From Bacteroidales bacterium (lineage in GTDB: Bacteria > Bacteroidota > Bacteroidia > Bacteroidales > JAADJA01), in the NCBI GenBank assembly GCA_030596605.1, contig JAUVJI010000028.1, forward strand, positions 1 through 36,171: a stretch of DNA of 36,171 bases, read 5' to 3'. How positions within the stretch are numbered: position 1 is the stretch's first letter; each line of letters opens with the position of its first letter. The notes below the pieces were generated by a model that was not told the origin of the DNA, made no database searches, and was given only the letters and a program-made list of their open reading frames with translations. Both the position numbers and the translations under genes were made by a program. This document shows positions 26,309-34,640 of this stretch, piece after piece.

Positions 26309-29122
26309 TCAAGTGCCGAATTCCGCAAGGGCTTGCCGGGCTTCGATAGCAGGTTCATAACCTTCATCTGCATCTTTCCAAATTTCATTGGCTCTTTTTA
26401 AGTGTTCGATGGCTTTTGTATTTTTATCCATGTCGAAATATAATAATGCTGCTTCATAATTAGCGTTCGGACTGTAAGGATAATATTTTAATACCTTCAG
26501 GATATTTTCTTCGGCAGTTTTGTATTGCTTAAGTTTCCGGTAAGCCCGGCTTACAAACCGGTACACCGAATAGCTTGTAGGTTGTATTTCAAAATACTTT
26601 TCATAGTTTTCGATTGCTTTTTCATATTCACCTCTTATTTCATTAATTCTGCCTTTGCCATAATAAACGCCTGCCAGTAAATCCTTTTGACCGAAACCTA
26701 TTGCGAGTTCTTCTGCATCAGAAATCATTTCTTCTGCTTTTTCAGCATCTTTTAATTCAATATAAGCATAAAGGTATCCAAACGAAGCTACTTTATTTAA
26801 CGGAGGATCAAATTTTTGTATTTCTTTTAGAATACTGTAAATTTCTTTTTCTTTACCAGCATCAATATAAACCTCTGTTGAAAAAGCCTGGGATGCTATA
26901 ACCTGTAATGGCGCCTCAAATTTTTCCCGGAGTTTGAAGTTTTTTTTCAAATATTCCAATGCTTTTATGTTTTGGCCTTTTAATTCGTAAAATGTTGAAA
27001 TAGCAGAATACACCCGGGCACTATCCTTTGGTGTTTTCGAAATTTTAAGAGTTCTGTTATACTCCGAAATTGCTTTGTCAAAGTTACCTGTCCTGAAATC
27101 AATATCTGCCAGTTTTATTGCAAGATATACATTATCCGTTTCAAGTAAAATTGCTTTTTCAAAATACTCGCGGGCTTTGTCGAATTCAGCAATTGTAAAA
27201 TAGTGTTTTCCAATGTATCTATACGATTTATAATCCTTTGGAAATTGTTCGGCGTATTTTTGATAGTAATATAGCGCCGAATCAGGCTTTTCCGATTTTT
27301 CATAAATATTCCCTAATACAATCAGCAAGTCATAAAATTCAGGATCAAGTTCCAAAATCAATTTGTATTCTTTAATAGCCTCTGCAATTTTATTGTCCAT
27401 TTGATATCTTGCGCCAAGATTGTAACGCATTTGCAGGTCTTCGGGGAAAAGTTCAACTGCCATTTTAATAATTGCATTCGCCTTGTCTGCATCTTCGTTT
27501 ATGATATAAATAAAGAACTTTGACATAAACTGCTCACGTTCGGGTAATTTATATACATTATCCTTTGCTGATTGTAGTACCACCTTCGCTTTATCCATCT
27601 CACTTTGGTTAAAATATAATTGCGCAAGTGCTATTTGAGCAACTGCAAACCCGGGATCAATATCAATAGCCTTATTCATATATTCTGTTCCCTGTTGATA
27701 GTCATTATTAAAAGTTACTGCTGAAAGGCCCTTTGAATAATACTCAAGCGCCATTACAGATGATGTGTAAACTTCTGCTATCGGCAGGTCTTTTGTATCT
27801 TCTATATGATTTTGTGGAATATTAACATCTTGCTTTAGTTGTACGGATATTTGGTCGATAAGTTGAAATAAGTCAGCACCGGAAAATGTATTTTCAGAAA
27901 GCAATTTCACTTTTTCGGTATCAAATAATTTAGTGTGGATAATATATTTCCCGTCTTTAATATCAAACGAACCTGATAAAAAATATGTTAAATGATAGTA
28001 GTTTGAAATTTGTTTCTTCATCATTAAAGGTACTTTCGTTCCATCATTAAATCCGGCTTCTTTAAGTTTTGAAAAAACCCGGTCTGCCGATTTTATTTGT
28101 ACATAAATATCCTGAGATAAATCATACTTTAATAATGAAGGTATTGAATATTGCAACCAATTGTATTCTGTGTTGCTACTTTCACTATCAAAAAAGAACA
28201 GTGCAATTTTTTTTCGAAATTCGCTTTTTAATACGGTACGCTCAATTTTTTCTCCGTCTTCGTCTTCAACGGTAACAGTAGTTGTAGCTGCACCAAGGTC
28301 TTTTCCTTTAAACAAAAAAACAACAAGTAAGATAGTAAAAACCGCATTTATTGGAATGCCTGCAATTTCAACCTTAGTCCATTTGCCTGCTTCCTTTTTC
28401 CCATGAAAAAAAGCAATAAGAATTATTGAAGGAAGTAATGAAAGCAAAACCACCCAGACTAATTGAGTAATATATGGGGAAAGCATTTGCGAGGTAATAA
28501 TTGCCGACACCGCCATTTTGATTATGTATGCACTTACTAAGTAAATAGCTGAAATTTGGACAACGCGCCTGTTCCATAATTCTTTTAATAGATTTGTTGG
28601 AGTTGTCTTTTCTTTTTCAGTGATACCTTCTAAATGTATCTCGAAAATTTCAACATGTTCATTTACACCTTTAAGCTCTTTTTTGCCACACGAATAAGTT
28701 TTAATATCATCCTTATTCCTGATCTGGTTCCTTACATCTTCTGAAATACAAATTCCGTTTGGCTGTGCCAAAGGTTCAATACGTGCTGCTGTGTTAACTG
28801 CTGACCCAAAAACATCACCTCCTTTGAAAATTACATCCCCGATGTGGATGCCGGCACGAATGGTAAGATCTTCCTCTTTAAGTTGTGTTTGAATATTGAT
28901 GGTACAACGCACAGCTTCCACAGCGCTATTGAACATCATTAATAACCCGTCACCAATCTCTTTAATAATTTCACCATCATGTGATTCAACAATCGGAAAA
29001 ATGATCTCACGCTGTTTTTGCAACAATTGCATGGTTCGCTCTTCGTTTTTCTCCATTTGTTTTGTGTACCCTACAATATCGGTAAATACAATGGCGGCGA
29101 GTTTATGGTCTTTATTGGTCAT
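26309..29122 (-). CDS. Class III adenylate cyclase with membrane and TPR domains (copy B)
   Basis: The 937-residue paralogue has the same layout as copy A: cyclase domain with Asp15, Lys54, Asp58, Asp103, Asn110 and Arg114 all kept, three membrane segments (about 187-280), a TolB/FlgO-like region and TPR repeats. In residues 1-133 I count nine differences from copy A; beyond that similarity falls sharply. A very similar DNA stretch (about 28994-29108 against 26041-26155) suggests recent exchange between the two copies. The different TPR parts may give each cyclase its own partner. It is upstream of copy A and downstream of the defence-like genes, all on the minus strand. Confidence 0.9.
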   Translation of the reverse strand: MTNKDHKLAAIVFTDIVGYTKQMEKNEERTMQLLQKQREIIFPIVESHDGEIIKEIGDGLLMMFNSAVEAVRCTINIQTQLKEEDLTIRAGIHIGDVIFKGGDVFGSAVNTAARIEPLAQPNGICISEDVRNQIRNKDDIKTYSCGKKELKGVNEHVEIFEIHLEGITEKEKTTPTNLLKELWNRRVVQISAIYLVSAYIIKMAVSAIITSQMLSPYITQLVWVVLLSLLPSIILIAFFHGKKEAGKWTKVEIAGIPINAVFTILLVVFLFKGKDLGAATTTVTVEDEDGEKIERTVLKSEFRKKIALFFFDSESSNTEYNWLQYSIPSLLKYDLSQDIYVQIKSADRVFSKLKEAGFNDGTKVPLMMKKQISNYYHLTYFLSGSFDIKDGKYIIHTKLFDTEKVKLLSENTFSGADLFQLIDQISVQLKQDVNIPQNHIEDTKDLPIAEVYTSSVMALEYYSKGLSAVTFNNDYQQGTEYMNKAIDIDPGFAVAQIALAQLYFNQSEMDKAKVVLQSAKDNVYKLPEREQFMSKFFIYIINEDADKANAIIKMAVELFPEDLQMRYNLGARYQMDNKIAEAIKEYKLILELDPEFYDLLIVLGNIYEKSEKPDSALYYYQKYAEQFPKDYKSYRYIGKHYFTIAEFDKAREYFEKAILLETDNVYLAIKLADIDFRTGNFDKAISEYNRTLKISKTPKDSARVYSAISTFYELKGQNIKALEYLKKNFKLREKFEAPLQVIASQAFSTEVYIDAGKEKEIYSILKEIQKFDPPLNKVASFGYLYAYIELKDAEKAEEMISDAEELAIGFGQKDLLAGVYYGKGRINEIRGEYEKAIENYEKYFEIQPTSYSVYRFVSRAYRKLKQYKTAEENILKVLKYYPYSPNANYEAALLYFDMDKNTKAIEHLKRANEIWKDADEGYEPAIEARQALAEFGT

Positions 29123-29302
29123 TTTGTTATAAACTAATTAATTTGGTATAAAATTACATTGGATTAAACATGAGCTTAACTACAGTTAACAATATGGTTC
29201 AAAAATACGATTTAATAATGAAAAGGGTTGATAAATATTGTATAATCGGTAAATTAATTTAGGGATAAAGATATTTTAAAATATGGAAGTTTGAAATAGA
29301 TA

Positions 29303-30196
29303 TTAGCTAATAAATGGATCATTACCCATGTAAGCTTTTTTATCAAAATAACCCCTATTGTCCAACACTAACTTTTCCTCAAAATCTATGAATTCAAAAA
29401 AACCATACTTCTCGAATAAAGGCTGGATATCTGAATCAACTCTAATAACTGTATATAGGAATAATAGTAATAACTCATGTTTTGAGAAAATCGATTTATA
29501 TGTATCTACATAAAATTGTGCGTCTATTCCTTCTGATTTGTCAATATAGAATATAATATTTTCTAGGTTCTTGAAATAGTTTGTAAGGAATCTATCTACG
29601 TTTTCTTTTCCATATTTATTGTATGATTCACTAAGTAACGAAAAATTCTTTTCAATTTCAAGAAAAATACTACTTTGATCGTACTTGCTAGAAATCTCAA
29701 CATAAAATTGCCTAAAGCAGCTACCTCTAATATAAACGTTACTCTGAGACTCGTATCTTAGATTATTAACGAAAGAAACATGAAGATCAATAAGCTTGAA
29801 AAGTGTATTTTCAAACCTTTGAGTAATTGCTGTTGATGTTTGCACCTCATATAATTCTCTTGTAAGTTTGAGTTCTTCCTTTTGTGCTTTAAATTCGTTG
29901 ATTTGGTTCTCTAAGGCTGTTCTATTAAGCTCTATATCCTTCCGTTGATCAATTAGTGCAACATAAAAAAGAATAACACCAGCAAGTGCCCAAATTGAAC
30001 CTACAAGACCCCCGATTAAATCACCAAATTGACCAAATATACTAGAGTCAACTGTTACTGTTAAATCAAATATTTTCTGCCTGAAAAGAAAAAATAACAA
30101 TCCTAAAAGGAACAATGCAAAACCTATTATTATCAGCCAAATTGCTCTTTTTTCACTTAAGAAATTATGTAACCTTTGATTTAATTTACTTTCCAT
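29303..30196 (-). CDS. Putative AbiC-type abortive infection membrane protein
   Basis: The 297-residue protein resembles the putative phage abortive-infection family (putAbiC/AbiC-like). It has two N-terminal membrane helices (about 19-37 and 60-82) joined by a FGQFGDLIGGLVG loop, then a coiled coil (85-118), then the family-type block RFENTLFKLIDLH (127-139) and a helical C-terminal domain with YFKNLENIIFYID and KHELLLLFLY. Members are thought to stop phage growth by killing or arresting the cell; the mechanism is unknown. Its start overlaps the end of the HEPN gene by 11 bases, implying translational coupling. The stop is 181 bases upstream of the cyclase copy B start codon. The family call is by motif pattern. 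Confidence 0.72.
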   Translation of the reverse strand: MESKLNQRLHNFLSEKRAIWLIIIGFALFLLGLLFFLFRQKIFDLTVTVDSSIFGQFGDLIGGLVGSIWALAGVILFYVALIDQRKDIELNRTALENQINEFKAQKEELKLTRELYEVQTSTAITQRFENTLFKLIDLHVSFVNNLRYESQSNVYIRGSCFRQFYVEISSKYDQSSIFLEIEKNFSLLSESYNKYGKENVDRFLTNYFKNLENIIFYIDKSEGIDAQFYVDTYKSIFSKHELLLLFLYTVIRVDSDIQPLFEKYGFFEFIDFEEKLVLDNRGYFDKKAYMGNDPFIS

Positions 30197-30797
30197 ATTT
30201 TCTCATAAAAAGGTTAACACCCTCTAACATCATTGAAATTCGTTTCTTATCTTTTACTTCATCCCATTCACCATGAGCAGCATGGTTTCTTAATCCAGCC
30301 CAGGAGACAATATCTTTAACATCTTGTTTAGTAATAAATCCCTTTTCTTTTAATAATGAAGTATATACATCTATGCTTTGTTTCTTATTATCCAAACTTA
30401 TTTCTTGATCTTCTATCCAATTACGTAAGAATTCCTCAAGTACTGCACCAATAATCATTGCTGGACCCGCTGGATGACTACCTTTAGATTCTAATAGTTT
30501 ATTTGCTTGATCCAAAATATCAGAAACAACATCTATTTGTGCTTTTCTTTCAATTGATATTCCATCAATTAATCCATTTTCAACATACCTAATAAATCCA
30601 TCCAATACTTGGTTAGCCAAATTTTCCATATTGGTATAAGTGGTTCTTGGATTAATTAATTTCATCTGCTTATAAAATGAACTGTTCTCACCAGCATAAA
30701 CTCGTAAAAACTCTGTAGCTTCTGATAGTTTACCCCATCCAGATAATTTTACTTCTTTTATTCGTTTAGCGTTTTCAATAATTTCTTTGGCATCCAT
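30186..30797 (-). CDS. HEPN-motif protein, possible toxin RNase of the AbiC pair
   Basis: The 203-residue cytoplasmic protein is mostly helical. Near its end is GLRNHAAHGEW: Arg170 and His175 form the R-x4-H pattern of HEPN-domain ribonucleases, preceded by a LEEFLRNWIE helix and a HPAGPAMIIGAVLEE block seen in HEPN proteins of defence loci. HEPN proteins cut RNA or act as toxin partners; non-catalytic members exist. It is the first gene of a two-gene unit, ending 11 bases inside the AbiC-like gene. I infer a joint role in phage defence. No named subfamily is claimed. Confidence 0.7.
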   Translation of the reverse strand: MDAKEIIENAKRIKEVKLSGWGKLSEATEFLRVYAGENSSFYKQMKLINPRTTYTNMENLANQVLDGFIRYVENGLIDGISIERKAQIDVVSDILDQANKLLESKGSHPAGPAMIIGAVLEEFLRNWIEDQEISLDNKKQSIDVYTSLLKEKGFITKQDVKDIVSWAGLRNHAAHGEWDEVKDKKRISMMLEGVNLFMRKYGK

Positions 30798-30932
30798 ATA
30801 TTACTGGTTAATTATATTATGGTTTTTGAGTAATATTGTATTTTACAAAAAAGTGAATAAATTTGTAAACTTTTTATATTAAATAACGTTTTTAATTTGT
30901 ATCTTTATAGCATTATCAGACCAAAAATTGTT

Positions 30933-31145
30933 ATGAAAGTCAGAAAAGCATTAAGCTTTATTGGGACTTATCTTATTCTCACGTGCCTATTTTTTCTTAT
31001 ACTTTATTATAGTATTGGCCAAATTGGATTTATTCCTGATTTATTAGTTTATAATGGATTTTACATAAAATCTATTGTTATATTAGTAATATCAATGTCG
31101 ATTGCTTTTTATTGTAAGAAGTATTTCTACAACCCTTATTCTTGA
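30933..31145 (+). CDS. Small two-helix membrane protein
   Basis: The 70-residue protein starting at the ATG at 30933 has two membrane helices (about 8-28 and 44-60), a basic N-terminus and a KKYFYNPYS tail. A frame opens upstream at TTG 30897 but the ATG is more likely. It is the only plus-strand gene among the defence-like genes, and its last 10 bases overlap the end of the convergent PUA/EVE-like gene. The TATCTTTA at 30900-30907 may be a -7 element. It is unrecognised; tiny membrane proteins in such loci can be toxins, but that is a guess. Confidence 0.5.
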   Translation: MKVRKALSFIGTYLILTCLFFLILYYSIGQIGFIPDLLVYNGFYIKSIVILVISMSIAFYCKKYFYNPYS

Positions 31146-32131
31146 AAGTCATCACCATCTTTATTTAACTCATTTAGTATTTGTCCAATATCTTTTGGAT
31201 TATCTATTTTCATGTTATCCAATTTCTCTTTTATAGACCGTTTTAATTCTCGACTTACTTTATGGTCAAGATAATGAGTTATACTCTGTAACACTCCATT
31301 TGTCTTTAATTTAAAGCCTAATTTGGGAATTTCTATACCACCTCCATTTATCGCAACAATTAAAAAGCCTAATGCAAAAACTATTTTAGAACCGTACAAA
31401 AGTAGATCACCTGGGGATTGTACATTTATTCTAAATTTTACATCATCGACACTAAAATTTAAATTTGCTTCATCAACAAAATCTCCTACTACGCTTAATA
31501 CCTCATCAAAAACCATTAAATCTGATAATGGGATTGCATCTGATTGTTTAATCCGTAAACTTAAATAATATTGGTCATTCTTAAAATAAGCGTCATGAAT
31601 ATAAGGGTCGATATACATTGAATATTTACCAATATTAGTAATAATGTGTCTAGTGTTAAAAATTTGATATAAATATGGATTAAGATGTTGTCTGCTTTCT
31701 CTATTCATCCATTTCACACGCCATCTTTTTCTATAGCTGGATGAAATACTTGAATTATCCTTTACATCTACTTCAAATGGCTTATTTGAAGATATGATAC
31801 CAAATGCAAGAATTTTTGAGTCCTTTGAGGGTGAAATAATAATATCTCCTTTTTTTATTTCTCCTGCAAATCTTACCAACTGATGTCCAGCATAGAAAGC
31901 TTTTCTGTTTGAATAATTCTTTGTTTTGAGGAACTCCATAACTTGCTTAGGTGCAGATGCTTTTAGATAAAGATAGCTATTTAGGAGATTTATATCAATT
32001 TCATTATAACCAATAGCTATGAAGTTGTTTTTTGTAAAGTCTAAATAGTTTTCACCGTAGTTTGTTCTAACAAACCAATATCCTCTATCATCACTTTGTT
32101 TCGAATTTTCTTTTAGATTAGAATTTTGCAT
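31136..32131 (-). CDS. PUA/EVE-like domain protein with one membrane helix
   Basis: The 331-residue protein starts (about 17-165) with GYWFVRTNYGENYLDFTKNNFIAIGYNE, and then FAGEIKKGDIIISPSKDSKILAFGII, a pattern like the PUA/EVE-type domains at the N-terminus of Mrr- and McrB-type restriction proteins, which recognise modified bases. A second part (about 195-240) leads via INVQSPGDLLLYG to a single hydrophobic helix (243-262) and IPKLGFKLKTNGVLQSITHYLD, then a charged coiled tail. I know no characterised protein with this layout. A good promoter (32160-32192) precedes it. A sensor with a membrane-attached effector would fit, but this is inference. Confidence 0.7.
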   Translation of the reverse strand: MQNSNLKENSKQSDDRGYWFVRTNYGENYLDFTKNNFIAIGYNEIDINLLNSYLYLKASAPKQVMEFLKTKNYSNRKAFYAGHQLVRFAGEIKKGDIIISPSKDSKILAFGIISSNKPFEVDVKDNSSISSSYRKRWRVKWMNRESRQHLNPYLYQIFNTRHIITNIGKYSMYIDPYIHDAYFKNDQYYLSLRIKQSDAIPLSDLMVFDEVLSVVGDFVDEANLNFSVDDVKFRINVQSPGDLLLYGSKIVFALGFLIVAINGGGIEIPKLGFKLKTNGVLQSITHYLDHKVSRELKRSIKEKLDNMKIDNPKDIGQILNELNKDGDDFQE

Positions 32132-32159
32132 ACACTTGTTTTTGTAATTATTAGAATAT

Positions 32160-32192
32160 CAAAATTAACACATGCATGATTATTATGTCAAA
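32160..32192 (-). promoter_or_regulatory. Promoter of the PUA/EVE-like gene
   Basis: On the minus strand TTTG (32189-32192), 21 bases, TAATTTTG (32160-32167). Both elements fit the Bacteroidota consensus. The leader would be about 24 bases. Confidence 0.6.
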
Positions 32193-32303
32193 GCATTATT
32201 ATTGACTTATTAACAATCATTTAACAAATAAAAAATGAAGACCGATAGATCCCAGTGGTTTAATTCCGGCATAAATGATTTATCTAATACACAAAGATAG
32301 TAA

Positions 32304-32450
32304 TTATGTCAAGAATGAAAACCCCATGTAAAGGATAAATGCCAGAAAAAGAAAGTAGCCTATTATGGTTGTCCAGAAATGGAATATATCATCATCTCTA
32401 GGGATAAATAACGAAATAAAAGTTGATAGATACTCATGAAGTACTTTCAT
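32304..32450 (-). CDS. Possible 48-residue membrane microprotein
   Basis: On the minus strand an ATG at 32448-32450 opens a 48-codon frame ending in TAA at 32304-32306. The product begins MKVLHEYLSTFISLFIPRDDD and continues into FHFWTTIIGYFLFLAFILYM, a clean amphipathic start plus a single membrane helix. Its composition looks coding for such a small frame, and it is the only frame of note in the 608-base gap. No promoter or ribosome-binding site is clear. It is unrecognised; chance cannot be excluded. Confidence 0.4.
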   Translation of the reverse strand: MKVLHEYLSTFISLFIPRDDDIFHFWTTIIGYFLFLAFILYMGFSFLT

Positions 32451-32461
32451 ATTGTTTGTTT

Positions 32462-32600
32462 CCCCAACTGGCGCGAGTCTTCCCGCTAGGATACAGCTAT
32501 GGCGAGACTTGTGCCTTGAATTAAATTATTGAATAATTGCTGGTACAATTCAACCTCGCTTAAATCTGGCTCACAAGACTTGCACCGGATGGTTCAAATA
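32462..32600. repeat. Repeat with GCGAGACTTGTGCC and related copies
   Basis: The stretch contains GCGCGAGTCTTCCCGC, then GGCGAGACTTGTGCC and CACAAGACTTGCACC, which are degenerate direct and inverted copies of one sequence around a spacer of TTGAAT-rich DNA. The higher G+C marks it off from the surrounding AT-rich gap. From general familiarity, such pieces recur between Bacteroidota genes. No gene is visible. Confidence 0.45.
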
Positions 32601-32739
32601 ATGGTACTACTTTCATCAAAGAGAATATTTACAAAATATTTATCATCCCTTAAAAAGGTTTATATTTGATCGATTATTAATTAAATCGTATGGTATTTAA
32701 ATGCACTTTCTTTATATGAAATACAGATAGCCTTTTAAA

Positions 32740-33939
32740 ATGGAAAATATATCAAAGCTAATCATAATATTGTTTTTAGTATTGTTCATTTGTACCTGCA
32801 AAAAAGAAACTCCAAATACAGATGTTGATAAATCAGATGAAATTGAGTATTGTCAATTTAATATATATGTTGATCAGGAAATCCCTGTTGATTACAAAAT
32901 AGATATGATTTTGGAAAAAATTAATAACGATACTTTAATTATTTATAATGGGAAAATAGAGCGTAGAGGAGGCGGTTCAATTGTATATCCAAAATTTTCA
33001 TTTGAAATAGATTTAGAAGAAGATGTACCGCTTGGCGATTTACCTACGGATGATGATTGGATATTGAATGCCAATTATATCGATAAAACCTTTATGCGTC
33101 ATACAATTTCATACGATCTTTTCCGCGATATGCGCTCAAATAACGAATCCTCAAAATTTAAGTATGCCGAATTTAATTTGAATGATTCTTATAATGGGCT
33201 TTACGTACTAATGGAAAAGCTTGATAAGTCAAGCTTGGGTATAGATAAGCAGGATATCAATGCCGTTATCTTCAAAGAACCTCCTTTATTCCGATTTGAT
33301 ATTGATTCATTTATACCACAGTATCCAAACAATTTTTATCAGCAAATTTACCCGGATATAGATGACAGGGATATGACCGCTTTTATTGAAGGTGTCAGGG
33401 AATTAATTATGAGTAGTAGTAATAGTACTTTTAGTGAAACAATAACTGACATTTTTGATATTGATAACATCATAGATTGGCATCTTCTCCTTTTACTTTC
33501 CAATAATGGCGATGGTATACTGAAAAACTTTTATCTCTATAAGATTGATTCAAATACCCCTTTAAGGATAGCTCCGTGGGATTATGATCATTCTTTTGGG
33601 CGTGATGGTGATAATGAATTAAATCTGATCAGGCCATTAGATTTGGGACGGTCTAATCTGATAAGCAGGCTTTTGGAAATTGACTGGTATAAAACTGCTT
33701 TGAAAGAAAGATGGATTGAATTAAATAATCAAAATTTATTTTCTACTGTGGGGCTAAAAAGCAGAATCGATAATTTCCGAACAATCTTAGATGGCCTGGT
33801 TGAAAAAAACTTTGAGAAATGGCCTGTAAATGGATATTGGTACTATGATGATAATAATTATGATGAAGAAATTGAAATTATGGAAATATATATTGACATG
33901 CGCCATGAGCAATTAGTTGAATATTTTGACACCATTTAA
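32740..33939 (+). CDS. CotH-family protein kinase-like lipoprotein
   Basis: The 399-residue protein has the CotH signature: IERRGGGS and YPKFSFEIDL (N-terminal lobe), DDDWILNANYIDKTFMRHTI, YNGLYVLMEKLD, and the catalytic-type APWDYDHSFG with Asp281 and Asp283. CotH of Bacillus is an atypical kinase that phosphorylates spore-coat proteins; in Bacteroidota, CotH-like proteins are exported and their targets are unknown. The N-terminus (LIIILFLVLFICTCKKE) looks like a lipoprotein signal with Cys at about 20, although the lipobox is not perfect. It is convergent with the response regulator gene, overlapping by four bases. Confidence 0.85.
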   Translation: MENISKLIIILFLVLFICTCKKETPNTDVDKSDEIEYCQFNIYVDQEIPVDYKIDMILEKINNDTLIIYNGKIERRGGGSIVYPKFSFEIDLEEDVPLGDLPTDDDWILNANYIDKTFMRHTISYDLFRDMRSNNESSKFKYAEFNLNDSYNGLYVLMEKLDKSSLGIDKQDINAVIFKEPPLFRFDIDSFIPQYPNNFYQQIYPDIDDRDMTAFIEGVRELIMSSSNSTFSETITDIFDIDNIIDWHLLLLLSNNGDGILKNFYLYKIDSNTPLRIAPWDYDHSFGRDGDNELNLIRPLDLGRSNLISRLLEIDWYKTALKERWIELNNQNLFSTVGLKSRIDNFRTILDGLVEKNFEKWPVNGYWYYDDNNYDEEIEIMEIYIDMRHEQLVEYFDTI

Positions 33940-34640
33940 ATATTATCAATAACAAGTATAAACCCTATCCCGTGGATGTTATTGATTTGAACGGTAGGGT
34001 CTTTCTTGAGGTATTTACGTAATTTGGAAATAAAAACATCAAGGCTGCGGCTGTTGAAGTAACTGTCAGTTTGCCATACTTCATTCAAAATATCTTCCTT
34101 TTTAAGTACTTTGTTAGCATTGAGGACTAAATACTTTAAAAGATCGTTTTCCCTGACTGTAAGTCGTCGCGATTCATTTTCAAAGGACAAGAGCATGTTT
34201 TTATAATCAAAGATGTACATGCCTATTTTGTAATCTTTGACCGTTTTATTATCATTATTCGTAACCTTGCTTCTTTTCAGGAAAACTTCAATTTTCAAAA
34301 CCAACTCTTCAATACTGAAAGGCTTTGTAATATAATCATCGCCACCTGACACGAAACCTTCAATGCGATCCTCCTTCATTGATTTGGCAGAAAGGAAAAT
34401 GATAGGGATATGCTCGTTTGTCTTTCTGATCTCTTTTGCAAGTGAAAAACCATCCATCTTGGGTAGCATCACATCCAGAATACACAGGTCGAAATGATCT
34501 TTTTTAAAAACCGTCAATCCTTCTTTCCCATCTTTACAAAACGTGATGCCGTATCCCTTTAATTCCAGATTATCTTTGGTTACATAGCTCAGGTAAAGGT
34601 CATCCTCAACGTATAATATTTTTGGCTTGTTCTGCTTCAT
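33936..34640 (-). CDS. OmpR-family response regulator (RprY-like)
   Basis: The 234-residue transcription factor has a receiver (about 7-120; DD at 13-14, phosphoacceptor Asp in CILDVMLPKMDG, Lys in YITKPFS) and an OmpR/PhoB winged helix (about 140-230; RRLTVRENDLLKYLVLNANKVLKKEDILNEVW and SRSLDVFISKLRKYL). It resembles RprY of Bacteroides in arrangement. Its start overlaps the kinase stop codon by four bases (ATGA), so translation is coupled to the partner kinase. Its targets are unknown. Confidence 0.93.
   Translation of the reverse strand: MKQNKPKILYVEDDLYLSYVTKDNLELKGYGITFCKDGKEGLTVFKKDHFDLCILDVMLPKMDGFSLAKEIRKTNEHIPIIFLSAKSMKEDRIEGFVSGGDDYITKPFSIEELVLKIEVFLKRSKVTNNDNKTVKDYKIGMYIFDYKNMLLSFENESRRLTVRENDLLKYLVLNANKVLKKEDILNEVWQTDSYFNSRSLDVFISKLRKYLKKDPTVQINNIHGIGFILVIDNI

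Noticed and set aside
29194-29262. Short plus-strand frame starting MVQKYDLI
   Set aside because: Only 22 codons, no promoter, and it lies in the upstream region of cyclase copy B; probably chance.
23353-30797. Pycsar anti-phage system (cyclase next to membrane effector)
   Set aside because: The cyclases carry the adenine-selecting Lys/Asp pair and large TPR parts, and the AbiC-like neighbour shows no cyclic-nucleotide-binding domain, so the match is only by position.
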